Shown in pieces: positions 17,537 to 26,295 of a DNA stretch of 64,000 bases. A program made the translations under genes and the position numbers. The stretch is from the NCBI RefSeq assembly GCF_019021925.1, contig NZ_CP058990.1, positions 1,480,001 to 1,544,000 of the forward strand, in the 5' to 3' direction. The notes under the pieces were generated by a model. That model saw only the letters and a list, made by a program, of their open reading frames with translations, was not told the origin of the DNA and did no database searches. Each line of letters begins with the position of its first letter. The first letter of the stretch is position 1. This DNA is from Cellulophaga sp. HaHaR_3_176. Lineage in GTDB: Bacteria > Bacteroidota > Bacteroidia > Flavobacteriales > Flavobacteriaceae.

Positions 17537-18052
17537 TTATATAAAAAGCAAAATTACTGTAAGTATAATACCTCCTAAAGTAAAATAAAGTCCTTTTTTA
17601 AAAATTGGTGTTTTGGGCATGAACATCCAAAATGATGAAATAACAAAAAATAATAAAGACAACCCGAAGAAAATATTTAGAAAAAATAATGGCTGTCCTG
17701 ATTTTGCTTTATGAAAATTATTCAACTTACCTAAAATAAAAGGATAATCTGTTTTTGTAACTTTTGAAGCTCCTGTAACTTTATTGTAGGTACCTTCTTT
17801 AAAATAATAAATTCCATCAAACTCTTTATCTATATGTAATTTTTTTAAACCAATTTCTTTACCTAAATTTTCTTTTGATAAATTTTTAGAGATAATTTTT
17901 TCTGTAACTGTTTCTGTTTTTAATATTTCAGAATCTCTGAATATTAAAGCAATACCACTTAAAGCATATACAGCCATTATTCCTGCCAAGAAAAAACCTA
18001 AGTATCTGTGTATTACACGAACCTTCATTGATAATTCTCTGCTATTTGCCAT
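17537..18052 (-). CDS. PepSY-associated membrane protein
   Basis: This protein of about 171 aa has an N-terminal membrane helix after a conserved RVIHRYLGFFLAGIM (PepSY_TM start), a periplasmic PepSY-like portion (about 45-110) and two C-terminal membrane helices (LFFLNIFFGLSLLFFVIS and YFTLGGIILTVILLF). Such proteins are often linked with iron uptake or reduction. The frame is open upstream to 18115, but I chose the ATG at 18052 (MANSRELSMKVRVIHRYLG), because the upstream extension is unlike the family. It is divergent from the TetR regulator, with a 150-bp intergenic region. Confidence 0.8.
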   Translation of the reverse strand: MANSRELSMKVRVIHRYLGFFLAGIMAVYALSGIALIFRDSEILKTETVTEKIISKNLSKENLGKEIGLKKLHIDKEFDGIYYFKEGTYNKVTGASKVTKTDYPFILGKLNNFHKAKSGQPLFFLNIFFGLSLLFFVISSFWMFMPKTPIFKKGLYFTLGGIILTVILLFI

Positions 18053-18159
18053 TGTATATGTATTTAATAAATTAAAAATGCGAATATAAATATACCCGAT
18101 TAATAATCTTTGCATTTGTCACCTACAAATAATAAAATATTGTTAAAAACTTAAAAAAG

Positions 18160-18173
18160 AATGAACATTCATT
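18160..18173. promoter_or_regulatory. Probable TetR operator
   Basis: AATGAA-CA-TTCATT is a perfect inverted repeat with a 2-base spacer. It lies 37 bases before the TetR start and just upstream of a -7 box (TAACTTTG, 18183-18190). Such ATGAA/TTCAT palindromes are common operators of TetR regulators, so it probably mediates autoregulation of the cluster. Confidence 0.65.
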
Positions 18174-18182
18174 TTTAAATTA

Positions 18183-18190
18183 TAACTTTG
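18183..18190 (+). promoter_or_regulatory. -7 promoter box of the TetR-detoxification operon
   Basis: TAACTTTG fits TAnnTTTG exactly. It is 20 bases before the TetR ATG and 10 bases after the palindromic operator. Confidence 0.6.
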
Positions 18191-18209
18191 CATAGAATTA
18201 AAATAAATT

Positions 18210-18788
18210 ATGGTTAAGCTTCAAAAAAGTATTGATAAAAGAGACGCGTTGGTGAAAGCGACTATAAGCCTTGTTAATAACAATGGTTTTCATGCTACAC
18301 CAATGTCTAAAATTGCTAAAATGGCAAACGTTTCTCCTGCTACGATATATTTATATTTCGAGAATAAACAAGATCTTGTAAACAAAACCTATGTAGAAGT
18401 AAAAGCAGCCTTTACAGCATATGCCTTTGCTACCTACAAAGATGATATGTCGGTAATTGAAGGTTTTGAATTGATTTGGAAACGTATAGCAGACTTTAAA
18501 CTAAAAGAATGCGAGAATGCAATGTTTTTAGCACAGTGTGATAATACTCCGATGATTGATGAACCTAGCAGGCAAGAAGGTATTAAACATTTACAGCCCC
18601 TACTCGATTTATGGGAAAAAGGTAAAAAAGAAGGTATAATAAAGCCTCTTTCCGATTATATCCTTTATGCATATGCAATAAACCCTTTATCATTTTTAAT
18701 GATTACACAAAAAAGAGGTGTTTTTCAATTAGATGAAGAACATATTGAAGAGGCATACCAATCTGCTTGGAATAGTATTAAAATATAA
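18210..18788 (+). CDS. TetR/AcrR-family transcriptional regulator
   Basis: This 192-aa repressor has an N-terminal HTH of the TetR type (residues about 10-58; MSKIAKMANVSPATIYLYFENKQDLVN is reduced here to its core VSPATIYLYF). The C-terminal ligand-binding domain is helical and not recognised. A 14-bp inverted repeat lies before the gene. It heads a co-directional run of reductases: nitroreductase 26 bp downstream, then an MDR reductase and an alcohol dehydrogenase. It probably represses the cluster until a reactive electrophile or quinone-like ligand binds. Confidence 0.9.
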   Translation: MVKLQKSIDKRDALVKATISLVNNNGFHATPMSKIAKMANVSPATIYLYFENKQDLVNKTYVEVKAAFTAYAFATYKDDMSVIEGFELIWKRIADFKLKECENAMFLAQCDNTPMIDEPSRQEGIKHLQPLLDLWEKGKKEGIIKPLSDYILYAYAINPLSFLMITQKRGVFQLDEEHIEEAYQSAWNSIKI

Positions 18789-18814
18789 GTATAAAAATAA
18801 ATTAAAATTAAGAT

Positions 18815-19447
18815 ATGGAATTATTAGAAAAATTAAAGTGGAGATACGCAGCAAAAGCAATGAACGGCGAAAAAGTTGCTGAGGATAAAGTAGAACGTAT
18901 TTTAGAAGCTGCGCGTTTAGCTCCAACTTCTAGTGGTTTACAACCTTTTGAGATTTTTGTAGTGAAAAATCAAGAAATTAAAGAACAAATTAAACCAGTA
19001 GCTTGGAACCAATCTGTAATTACAGACTGTTCTCACCTACTTGTGTTTGCTGCTTGGGACACTTACACACCAGAGCGTATTAACCATATGTTCGATTTAA
19101 CAAATGAAATTCGTGGATTTGAAAACGAAGGATGGGAAAATTACCGCCAAATGTTATTAGGTATGTACCCTCAAAAAGATCCAGAAGAAAACTTTAACCA
19201 CGCTGCAAAACAAGCATATATTGCTTTTACTGAAGCTTTAACTGCTGCTGCTTTTGAAGGTGTTGATGCAACTCCTTTAGAAGGTTTTGAACCAGATGCT
19301 GTAGATAAAATATTAGGATTACGTGAAAAAGGATTACGTAGTGCTGTAATGCTACCAATTGGTTATAGAAAAGATGATGCAGATTGGTTAGTGAATCTTG
19401 TAAAGGTTAGAAAACCTATGGAAGAATTAGTAACTGTAATAGACTAA
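18815..19447 (+). CDS. NAD(P)H-dependent nitroreductase (NfsB-like)
   Basis: This 210-aa FMN nitroreductase-family protein reduces nitroaromatics, quinones or similar electrophiles. The start LEKLKWRYAAKAMNGEKV and AARLAPTSSGLQPFEIFVV (about 30-48) match the FMN-phosphate-binding region, and LREKGLRSAVMLPIGYR near residue 170 is the conserved C-terminal FMN-contact segment. The length fits NfsB/YfkO-type enzymes. It lies 26 bp after tetR and 11 bp before the MDR gene, so it is in an operon. It is cytoplasmic. Confidence 0.92.
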   Translation: MELLEKLKWRYAAKAMNGEKVAEDKVERILEAARLAPTSSGLQPFEIFVVKNQEIKEQIKPVAWNQSVITDCSHLLVFAAWDTYTPERINHMFDLTNEIRGFENEGWENYRQMLLGMYPQKDPEENFNHAAKQAYIAFTEALTAAAFEGVDATPLEGFEPDAVDKILGLREKGLRSAVMLPIGYRKDDADWLVNLVKVRKPMEELVTVID

Positions 19448-19458
19448 AAACAATTAAG

Positions 19459-20454
19459 ATGAAGACAATTTTATTAAATAATAGACCCGAAGGAAAACCT
19501 ACTGTTTCAAATTTTGAATTTGTTACTGAAGAAAAGGAACTTTCAATTTCTGAAGGAGAAATTCTTTTAGAAGCTGCTTATGTATCTGTAGATCCTTATT
19601 TAAGAGGAAGAATGAGCGATGCAAAATCTTACGTCCCTTCTTTTCAATTAAATGAGCCAGTACAATCTGGAGTTGTTGCAAAAGTTATTGCTTCAAAAAA
19701 TGAAAAATTTGCTGAAGGTGACTTTGTCTCTGGCATGTTAAATTGGGCTACTCAACAAGTATCAAACGGTGAAGGCTTAAATAAAGTAGATGGTTCTAAA
19801 GCACCTTTAAGTACTTATTTAGGTGTTTTAGGGATGACAGGATTAACAGCATATTTAGGTTTAACGCAAATTGGAAAACCTAAAGCAGGAGAAACTATTG
19901 TTGTTTCTGGTGCTGCTGGAGCTGTTGGTAGTGTTGTTGGTCAAATAGCAAAAATCTTAGGACTTCATGTTATAGGAATTGCTGGAACCGATGAGAAGAT
20001 TGATATGCTTAAAGATAAGTTTGGTTTCGATGCTGGTATTAATTACAATACAAGTAAAGATATAAATGCCGACATAAAAAGACTAGCTCCAAACGGTGTA
20101 GATGTTTATTTTGATAATGTTGGCGGATCAATATCTGATGCTGTTTTATTCAACATAAACCATTTTGCTAGAATAATTATTTGTGGAGCAATTTCGGTTT
20201 ATAATGATACTGAAATACCAACAGGTGTAAGTGTACAGCCTTTCTTGGTTAAAAACAGTGCTTTAATGCAAGGATTTATTGTGTCTAATTATGCAGATAA
20301 ATTCCCAGAAGCTATGCAACAATTATCAGGTTGGTTAGCCGACGGTAAATTAAAATATACTGAAACTATAGTTGAAGGTTTTGATAATATTCCAACTGCT
20401 TTTATCGATTTATTTGAAGGTAAAAACAAAGGAAAAATGATAGTGAAAGCTTAA
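19459..20454 (+). CDS. Zinc-independent MDR NADP-dependent oxidoreductase
   Basis: This 331-aa medium-chain reductase of the leukotriene B4 dehydrogenase/CurA type reduces the C=C bond of alpha,beta-unsaturated carbonyls with NADPH. The N-terminal GroES-like part contains VDPYLRGRM (45-52), typical of this subgroup, and the cofactor motif is SGAAGAVGSVVGQ (150-162). The zinc-binding cysteine cluster of classical ADHs is absent, as expected. It is co-transcribed between the nitroreductase and the iron-containing dehydrogenase, which points to detoxification of reactive enals. Confidence 0.9.
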   Translation: MKTILLNNRPEGKPTVSNFEFVTEEKELSISEGEILLEAAYVSVDPYLRGRMSDAKSYVPSFQLNEPVQSGVVAKVIASKNEKFAEGDFVSGMLNWATQQVSNGEGLNKVDGSKAPLSTYLGVLGMTGLTAYLGLTQIGKPKAGETIVVSGAAGAVGSVVGQIAKILGLHVIGIAGTDEKIDMLKDKFGFDAGINYNTSKDINADIKRLAPNGVDVYFDNVGGSISDAVLFNINHFARIIICGAISVYNDTEIPTGVSVQPFLVKNSALMQGFIVSNYADKFPEAMQQLSGWLADGKLKYTETIVEGFDNIPTAFIDLFEGKNKGKMIVKA

Positions 20455-20495
20455 TTATTAAGCAATACATCATTTAACAAAAAAAAGAAAAAGAA

Positions 20496-21656
20496 ATGAA
20501 CAATTTTGAATTTAAAAATCCCACTAAAATTATTTTTGGTAAGGACTCTATAGATAAAATAAAAAATGAAATTCCTGAAGACGCTAAAGTATTATTACTT
20601 TACGGAGGAGGAAGCATCAAGAAAAACGGAATTTATGATCAAGTAAAAACTGCTTTATCAAAAGTTAATATCGTTGAGTTTGGTGGTATTCCTGCAAATC
20701 CAGAGTATTCTGTACTTATGGATGCTTTAAAGGTTATTAAAGATGAAAAAATTACATATTTATTGGCCGTAGGTGGTGGTTCTGTAATTGACGGAACTAA
20801 ATTTTTATCTGCTGCTGCTTTATACGATGGTGATACACCTTGGAATATTTTAAAAAATAATATTGCAACAAAGGAAGGAATGCCTTTTGGGACTGTTCTA
20901 ACGTTACCAGCAACAGGTTCTGAAATGAATTCTGGGGCAGTAATCACAAGAAAAGAAACACAAGAAAAACTTGCCATGGGTGGCCCTGGTTTATTTCCTG
21001 TATTCTCAATTCTAGATCCTCAAGTAATTGCTTCTATACCTGAACGTCAATTAGCAAACGGTATTACTGATGCTTTTACTCACGTATTAGAACAGTATAT
21101 GACCTACCCTATTGGCGCTTCATTACAAGACAGATTCGCAGAAAGTATTTTACAAACATTAATTGAAGTTGCGCCTAAGGTTATAAAAGACCCTACAGAT
21201 TACAAAGCAACTGCTGATTTTATGTGGAGCTGTACAATGGCTCTTAATGGTTTAATCCAAAAAGGAGTACCTGGTGATTGGGCTGTACATGCTATTGGAC
21301 ATGAATTAACTGCTTTATTCGGTATCGATCATGCTCGAACTTTGGCTGTTATAGCTCCAAGCCATTACAAGTATAATTTTGAAGCTAAAAAAGAAAAATT
21401 AGCACAATACGGAGAACGTGTTTGGAATATTACAGAAGGTAGTACAGATGATAAAGCGTATACTGCCATCGAAAAAACAGTTGATTTTTTCCATGGATTA
21501 GGAATTGATACTAAATTATCAGATTACACTAAAGACTATAAAGGTACTGCCGAAAAAATCTCAAAACGTTTTACTGAAAGAGGTTGGTTAGGCTTAGGAG
21601 AGCATCAATCATTATCACCAGATAAGGTTGAAGAAATTGTTAAAATGGCTTATTAA
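20496..21656 (+). CDS. Iron-containing alcohol dehydrogenase (YqhD-like)
   Basis: This 386-aa group III metal-dependent alcohol/aldehyde dehydrogenase has the NADP motif YGGGSIKKNG (residues 35-44) and GGGSVIDGTK (about 97-106). The metal ligands are in GITDAFTHVLEQY and HAIGHELTALFGIDH, where the conserved His residues and Asp are in place. YqhD-type enzymes reduce short-chain aldehydes to alcohols with NADPH, fitting a role in disposing of lipid-derived aldehydes. It lies 41 bp after the MDR gene, and a 9-bp-arm inverted repeat (21670-21692) follows it. Confidence 0.9.
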   Translation: MNNFEFKNPTKIIFGKDSIDKIKNEIPEDAKVLLLYGGGSIKKNGIYDQVKTALSKVNIVEFGGIPANPEYSVLMDALKVIKDEKITYLLAVGGGSVIDGTKFLSAAALYDGDTPWNILKNNIATKEGMPFGTVLTLPATGSEMNSGAVITRKETQEKLAMGGPGLFPVFSILDPQVIASIPERQLANGITDAFTHVLEQYMTYPIGASLQDRFAESILQTLIEVAPKVIKDPTDYKATADFMWSCTMALNGLIQKGVPGDWAVHAIGHELTALFGIDHARTLAVIAPSHYKYNFEAKKEKLAQYGERVWNITEGSTDDKAYTAIEKTVDFFHGLGIDTKLSDYTKDYKGTAEKISKRFTERGWLGLGEHQSLSPDKVEEIVKMAY

Positions 21657-21669
21657 ACCATACTATTAA

Positions 21670-21692
21670 TTTTAAGTATTTATTACTTAAAA
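21670..21692. repeat. Inverted repeat after the alcohol dehydrogenase
   Basis: TTTTAAGTA-TTTAT-TACTTAAAA has perfect 9-base arms. A second hairpin, AGCTTCT/AGAAGCT, lies at about 21727-21750. Neither has a strong T-run, so they could be a weak terminator, an operator or processing signals before the DJ-1-like gene. Confidence 0.4.
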
Positions 21693-21772
21693 CCTATCAA
21701 TAATCTATACTTAAAATAAAAATGTAGCTTCTGAAATTTTTTAGAAGCTGTTAAATGTAAAAAATAAATAAA

Positions 21773-22453
21773 ATGAAAATATTATTTGTATTAACATCTC
21801 ACGATAAATTAGGAGATACAGGAAAAAAAACAGGATTTTGGGTTGAAGAATTTGCAAACCCATACTATACTTTATTAGATAAAGGAGCTGAAATTACAAT
21901 TGCTACTCCAAATGGAGGTGCTGCTCCAATCGATCCTAGTAGTGATAGCCCAGATGCAGCTACAGCAGATACTGATCGTTTTAATGAAGATGCTGAGGCT
22001 AAAGAAAGAATAGCAAACACTAAAAAATTATCGGATATGAATCCAGATGATTTTGATGCTGTTTTCTATCCTGGTGGTCACGGTCCGTTATGGGATTTAG
22101 CAAATGACGAAACTTCTATTACTCTTATTGAAACATTCAATAAACAAAAGAAACCTATCGCGTTTGTATGCCACGCACCAGCTGCGCTTAAAAGTGTTAA
22201 AGATGTAGATGGTAAAACACCATTAGTAAAAGGTAAAAAAGTAACCGGGTTTACCAATAGCGAAGAAGCTGCTGTAGGTTTAACAGATGTTGTACCTTTC
22301 TTAGTTGAAGATATGTTGATTGAAAATGGAGGAATTTATTCTAAAATAGAAGATTGGGGAGCATACGCTATTCAAGATGGCAATCTTATTACAGGTCAAA
22401 ACCCTGCTTCTTCCGAAAAAGTTGCTGAAAAATTATTAGAAATTTTGAAATAA
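21773..22453 (+). CDS. DJ-1/PfpI-family protein (Hsp31-like glyoxalase III)
   Basis: This 226-aa type 1 glutamine amidotransferase-like protein has the nucleophile elbow FVCHAPAAL with C133 and H134, a conserved acidic residue in FWVEEFANP (E25/E26), and FYPGGHGPLWDL (99-110). These are the hallmarks of the class that converts methylglyoxal to lactate without cofactor or repairs glycated proteins. It lies 116 bp after the alcohol dehydrogenase, with two hairpins between them, so it may have its own promoter. Its placement supports an aldehyde/electrophile-stress role for the block. Confidence 0.9.
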   Translation: MKILFVLTSHDKLGDTGKKTGFWVEEFANPYYTLLDKGAEITIATPNGGAAPIDPSSDSPDAATADTDRFNEDAEAKERIANTKKLSDMNPDDFDAVFYPGGHGPLWDLANDETSITLIETFNKQKKPIAFVCHAPAALKSVKDVDGKTPLVKGKKVTGFTNSEEAAVGLTDVVPFLVEDMLIENGGIYSKIEDWGAYAIQDGNLITGQNPASSEKVAEKLLEILK

Positions 22454-22471
22454 GAATTTCTTAAATTTTAT

Positions 22472-22510
22472 AAAAAAAACCTGCAAACTTTAAGTTTGCA
22501 GGTTTTTTTT
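22472..22510. terminator. Bidirectional intrinsic terminator
   Basis: CCTGCAAACTT and AAGTTTGCAGG form a perfect stem flanked by A8 and T8. It serves the DJ-1-like gene and the converging Old Yellow Enzyme gene. Confidence 0.9.
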
Positions 22511-22526
22511 GTTTTAAACTATTTAA

Positions 22527-23636
22527 TTACACTTTAACTTGTGTAGTTTTTACTGGATAATCTAAATAACCTTCTTTACCTGGCGTGTAGAATGTATCAC
22601 TATCCCATTCTGTTAAAGCCTCACTATAAATAAAGCGATCAACTAAATCTGGGTTAGAAATAAACGGTTTACCATAAGCTACCAAATCAGCACTACCCGA
22701 TTCAAGAACTGCATTACCCGTTTCATACGTAAACCCTGTATTAATCATCAATGTACCATCATATAGCGGCCTAAAGTGTCTTGCAATTTCTTTAATCGCA
22801 AATGGTATTTCTGAAACATCTGTAAAAGGTTCTGATAGGTGAATATATGCTAAATCATATTCATCATTCAATTTCTTTATAATATACTCAAAAGTAGGTA
22901 TGGTTTCTTCATCCATTGTAATACCAAACATGCCATCTAGCGAAGGGTTAAACCTTGCGCCAACCTTTTCTTGAGGAATTACTGATTTTATAGCCTCTAA
23001 TACTTCAAAGAAAAATCGAGCTCTATTCTCGATAGATCCTCCATACTCATCAGTTCTTGTATTAGATGTTGCATTAAAAAACTGGTGAAATAAGTATCCG
23101 TTTGAAGAGTGTATTTCTACACCATCAAAACCAGCATTAATCGCATTTTTTGCTGCATTTTTAAAATCTGAAATTGTGGTTTTTATATCTTCTTTAGTCA
23201 TTGCCTTTGGCGTAACAGTATCTTTAAACCCAGTTGGTGTATATGCTTGAGCATTTGGGTTGATGGCAGAAGGCGCTAAAGGAAGTTCACCATCATGAAA
23301 ATCAGGATGAGAAATTCTACCTACATGCCATAGTTGAATAAAAATCTTACCATCTTTATCGTGTACTTTTTTAACTACCTTTTTCCAACCTTCGACCTGC
23401 TCTTCAGTAAAAATACCTGGAGTATTTACATAGCCAACTGCATCTTGTGAAACTTGAGAACCTTCTGTAATTATTAATCCGGCTGATGCTCGTTGTGCGT
23501 AGTACTCTCCTTGCAGGTCTTCTGTAGCAACATTGCCTTTATTTGCTGCTCTTGAACGTGTCATAGGAGCCATTACAATTTTGTTTTTTAGTATAATATC
23601 TTTTAATTGATATGCTTCAAATATCTTATCCTTCAT
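22527..23636 (-). CDS. nemA: Old Yellow Enzyme alkene reductase (NemA-like)
   Basis: This 369-aa FMN-dependent ene-reductase acts on activated C=C bonds such as N-ethylmaleimide, enones and nitrate esters. The TIM-barrel signatures are MAPMTRSRA at the start, QLWHVGRISHP, EIHSSNGYLFHQF (the His/Asn substrate-binding pair) and RTDEYGGSIENRARF. It converges with the TetR-led operon and shares its terminator. It is not in the operon, but it has the same theme of electrophile reduction. No copy of the TetR operator was seen upstream, so co-regulation is unproven. Confidence 0.92.
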   Translation of the reverse strand: MKDKIFEAYQLKDIILKNKIVMAPMTRSRAANKGNVATEDLQGEYYAQRASAGLIITEGSQVSQDAVGYVNTPGIFTEEQVEGWKKVVKKVHDKDGKIFIQLWHVGRISHPDFHDGELPLAPSAINPNAQAYTPTGFKDTVTPKAMTKEDIKTTISDFKNAAKNAINAGFDGVEIHSSNGYLFHQFFNATSNTRTDEYGGSIENRARFFFEVLEAIKSVIPQEKVGARFNPSLDGMFGITMDEETIPTFEYIIKKLNDEYDLAYIHLSEPFTDVSEIPFAIKEIARHFRPLYDGTLMINTGFTYETGNAVLESGSADLVAYGKPFISNPDLVDRFIYSEALTEWDSDTFYTPGKEGYLDYPVKTTQVKV

Positions 23637-23743
23637 AGTCGTATATTTTTGATATAAAGTTACGGATAAGCTTAATTTTTATTAACGCATTTAGCATATT
23701 CTTATGACTGTAATGCTCTTTGGTTGTATCTTTCCATCTTCAA

Positions 23744-24322
23744 ATGAAAAAACACCTTCACTATAAAATTTACAAGCCTTTTGGCATGTTAAGTCAGTTT
23801 ATCTCAAATGATAAAAAAGAAGCGCGTAAAAAGCTTTTTCTAGGAGAATTATATAATTTTCCTGAAGGAATTATGCCTGTAGGGCGCTTAGATGAAAAAT
23901 CTGAAGGATTGTTATTATTAACGACTGATGGAAAATTAAGTGACACTATAAATCAATCTGGAATTGAAAAAGAATATTATGCACAATTAGATGGCGAAAT
24001 ATCTCATGAAGATATACAGCAGTTAGAACGAGGAGTTATTATTGGATTTTCTGGTAAAAAATACATTACAAAACCTTGTACAGTAAAAGCTCTTATTGAT
24101 GCTCCGCTCTTAGCCGAACCAAATAAAAAATTGCGTATTGGAACGCATCGCCCCAATTCATGGATTAGCATTACTATTACCGAAGGTAAATTTAGGCAAA
24201 TTCGTAAAATGACTGCTTCCGTTGGGTATCCAACCTTACGATTAATTCGAGTTAGAATAGGTACGGAAATTTTAGAAAACCTAAAACCTGGTGTTGTTGA
24301 GCAAATAGATTCCCTTTTATGA
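23744..24322 (+). CDS. RsuA/RluE-family rRNA pseudouridine synthase
   Basis: This 192-aa enzyme isomerises a uridine in rRNA to pseudouridine. The catalytic aspartate is in MPVGRLDEKSEGLLLLT, and the end has QIRKMTASVGYPTLRLIRVRIG, the conserved family C-terminus. It lacks an S4 domain, which fits the short RluE class. The frame can start from a TTG at 23720, but the ATG at 23744 (MKKHLHYKIYKPFGM) gives the usual RluE start. It is a single gene, divergent from nemA. Confidence 0.9.
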   Translation: MKKHLHYKIYKPFGMLSQFISNDKKEARKKLFLGELYNFPEGIMPVGRLDEKSEGLLLLTTDGKLSDTINQSGIEKEYYAQLDGEISHEDIQQLERGVIIGFSGKKYITKPCTVKALIDAPLLAEPNKKLRIGTHRPNSWISITITEGKFRQIRKMTASVGYPTLRLIRVRIGTEILENLKPGVVEQIDSLL

Positions 24323-24325
24323 ATA

Positions 24326-24520
24326 CTACTCAGTAAATTCAGATATTAGAATTAGATCTAGTGTCTTAAATTCTACTTCATTACCTTCTTTCTAAGGAAT
24401 ATCAACATGTCTACCATTTAAGTTCTCACTCTTAAAGAATGTAGTTTTTGATTTTCCACAACTAAATAAAAAAATATAAGTAGTAATAATAAGATGTTTT
24501 AAATTTTTGATAGAATTCAA
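24326..24520 (-). pseudogene. Remnant of a small lipoprotein gene
   Basis: The frame from a TTG at 24520 begins MNSIKNLKHLIITTYIFLFS followed by C, a convincing SPII signal. It continues GKSKTTFFKSENLNGRHVDIP, is cut by TAG at 24392-24394, and then continues sensibly (KEGNEVEFKTLDLILISEFTE) to a second stop at 24326. The sense of the reading frame on both sides of the stop argues for a decayed lipoprotein gene. Its family is not recognised. Confidence 0.45.
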
Positions 24521-24557
24521 ACTTAGAATTTCAGATTTAAATGACAATCTATAGTTA

Positions 24558-25499
24558 TTATTCTATAGGTTTACCTTTAAGCTTACCTCTAAAACGTGAA
24601 AACATTACCAACTTTTTTTTAGTGTTGATAAAGTAAACACCTGTTAACAAAATTGCTGCTGCGACAATTGATTGTTTTGTTATATTTTCATCTAAAACAT
24701 ACCAACCTAACAGCAATGCAATAACTGGATTTACGTAACTAGATGTCGCGACTTTATCAGGAGAAACTGTTTTTAATAAATAATTAAATGCAGTAAAGGC
24801 TACTATACTACCTAATATAATAAGCATACTCATAGATAGTTGTACCCTTGGTGACCAATCTGTTGGCCATGACCAGTGTTCGCCTAAAAGTAAACTAGTT
24901 ATAAAAAGTGTAATACCTGCTGTAACCATTTGATACGCTGTATTAACCAAATAACTTTGTGGTAAATTGGCTTTTGAAACAAACAGACTACCAAATGACC
25001 AACCTAAAACACAGAAAAAAATAATAACCATACCTAATAATGATTCTTCTTGTTGTGTAATTTGTTTTTGACTTACCAATAAATAAATACCTATTACTCC
25101 TAAAACTACCCCAACAACTGACATGGCTTGTATTTTTTTACCATCTATTACGCGCATTAATATGAGTACAATAAGTGGCATTGCTGCAACCTCTAAAGCT
25201 GCAAAACTGCTATCGACATATTTGAGGCCCCAAACAAAAACACCATTACCGAAAGTTAAAAACAAAAACCCTGCAATAAATGAATTTCTAAACTGCCTTT
25301 TAGTAACCCTTATAGGTATTTTCATCAATTTACAAATACCAAAAATTAAAAGTCCGGCAGTTACGAAACGTATTGATGCCAACATGTAAGCAGGTAGTTC
25401 TGTTACCGCTATTTTATTCATAAGGTATGTAGATCCCCAGATGATATAAATAGCAATAAATGCAAATACAATCAGTAGAGTTTGTGATGATTTAGCCAT
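24558..25499 (-). CDS. EamA/DMT-family transporter (RhaT/YedA-like)
   Basis: This 313-aa inner-membrane exporter has ten predicted hydrophobic helices in two EamA repeats (about residues 10-140 and 155-300). Signatures include IYIIWGSTYLMNKIAV in helix 1 and SYVNPVIALLLGWYVLDE near residue 257, typical of the drug/metabolite transporter superfamily. Substrates are usually amino acids or metabolites and cannot be deduced here. A short basic tail (FSRFRGKLKGKPIE) faces the cytoplasm. The gene is single, with decayed sequence on both sides. Confidence 0.9.
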   Translation of the reverse strand: MAKSSQTLLIVFAFIAIYIIWGSTYLMNKIAVTELPAYMLASIRFVTAGLLIFGICKLMKIPIRVTKRQFRNSFIAGFLFLTFGNGVFVWGLKYVDSSFAALEVAAMPLIVLILMRVIDGKKIQAMSVVGVVLGVIGIYLLVSQKQITQQEESLLGMVIIFFCVLGWSFGSLFVSKANLPQSYLVNTAYQMVTAGITLFITSLLLGEHWSWPTDWSPRVQLSMSMLIILGSIVAFTAFNYLLKTVSPDKVATSSYVNPVIALLLGWYVLDENITKQSIVAAAILLTGVYFINTKKKLVMFSRFRGKLKGKPIE

Positions 25500-25574
25500 A
25501 ATTATTCGACTAGTTTTAGTTCTTTACAAGAATAAGAATAACTTTTATAAAATAGGGCAATCTTATTCGTTTAG

Positions 25575-25739
25575 TTATTATTAATTTCTGAGTTTTTAAA
25601 AAACTTTTTTAATGACGAAAAATGTTTAAACAATTTGGAAGGTAAAATTTCTGAGAAAGAAAAAGAAGCGTTTTTCAAAAATCGAAAATTGGATATATTG
25701 TTTGAATTACATAATACACCTAAACAAGAGTTATGGTAG
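25575..25739 (+). pseudogene. Possible gene remnant, about 54 codons
   Basis: A stop-free plus-strand frame without an ATG reads LISEFLKNFFNDEKC, then ISEKEKEAFFKNRKLDILFE and HNTPKQELW before TAG. The composition is protein-like, but both start and upstream continuity are missing, so it may be the tail of a lost gene. The rest of 25500-25786 shows nothing recognisable. Confidence 0.25.
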
Positions 25740-25786
25740 AAAAATTTATAACAAAATTATTTTTTAAAAAGTAAACCTATTATACA

Positions 25787-25822
25787 AACAAACCCTATAA
25801 GAATGAACTTATAGGGTTTGTT
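25787..25822. terminator. Intrinsic terminator of J-KTSC gene
   Basis: AACAAACCCTATAAG and CTTATAGGGTTTGTT form a 15-bp stem with a 6-base loop. It lies 24 bases after the stop of the minus-strand gene. Confidence 0.8.
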
Positions 25823-25845
25823 ATATTTATATATTGAAACCTTTA

Positions 25846-26295
25846 TTAAGCCTCTTGTAATGTCTTTTTAGACTTACGGTATATGTAGCTATTAAAAATA
25901 CTACGCTTAGCAAAACGATATTGTTTTGGCGAGTTTATTAACTTTACATAAATAGTTTTTGGAACACCAAAGTACTCGTAAGTTGTACCATCTAAAAAAG
26001 TAATTTCTAACAATAAACCTTTATGTTGAAAATCTAAAATTCCAGACTCCGTAGTTAATGCTTTATACTCTTCTAAAGTAGCAATTTTTGTTTCCGGAGC
26101 GATACTTACTAAAAAGTGATACCCATCAATGATTTTTCTACTCATTAATTCAGCTTCTTCTTTTTTAGCATCATCAGCCTGAAATTTATCAGGGTGCCAT
26201 TGTTTTACTAATCCTCTATATGTAGATTTTAATTCTTTTAAATCTAGCTCCTTCTCTACAGAAAACAACTTTTTATACTCGTTAATACGTTTCAT
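25846..26295 (-). CDS. J domain plus KTSC domain protein
   Basis: This 149-aa protein is a fusion. The N-terminal J-like domain (about 1-65) carries the HPDK motif at 34-37, which in DnaJ proteins activates Hsp70. The C-terminal KTSC domain (about 85-140) includes a tyrosine strand pair, TTYEYFGVP and RSIFNSYIYRK. The KTSC domain is often found with nucleases or RNA-binding proteins and has no settled function. It is cytoplasmic. Its own terminator is at 25787-25822. Similar J-KTSC proteins are common in Flavobacteriaceae. Confidence 0.85.
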   Translation of the reverse strand: MKRINEYKKLFSVEKELDLKELKSTYRGLVKQWHPDKFQADDAKKEEAELMSRKIIDGYHFLVSIAPETKIATLEEYKALTTESGILDFQHKGLLLEITFLDGTTYEYFGVPKTIYVKLINSPKQYRFAKRSIFNSYIYRKSKKTLQEA

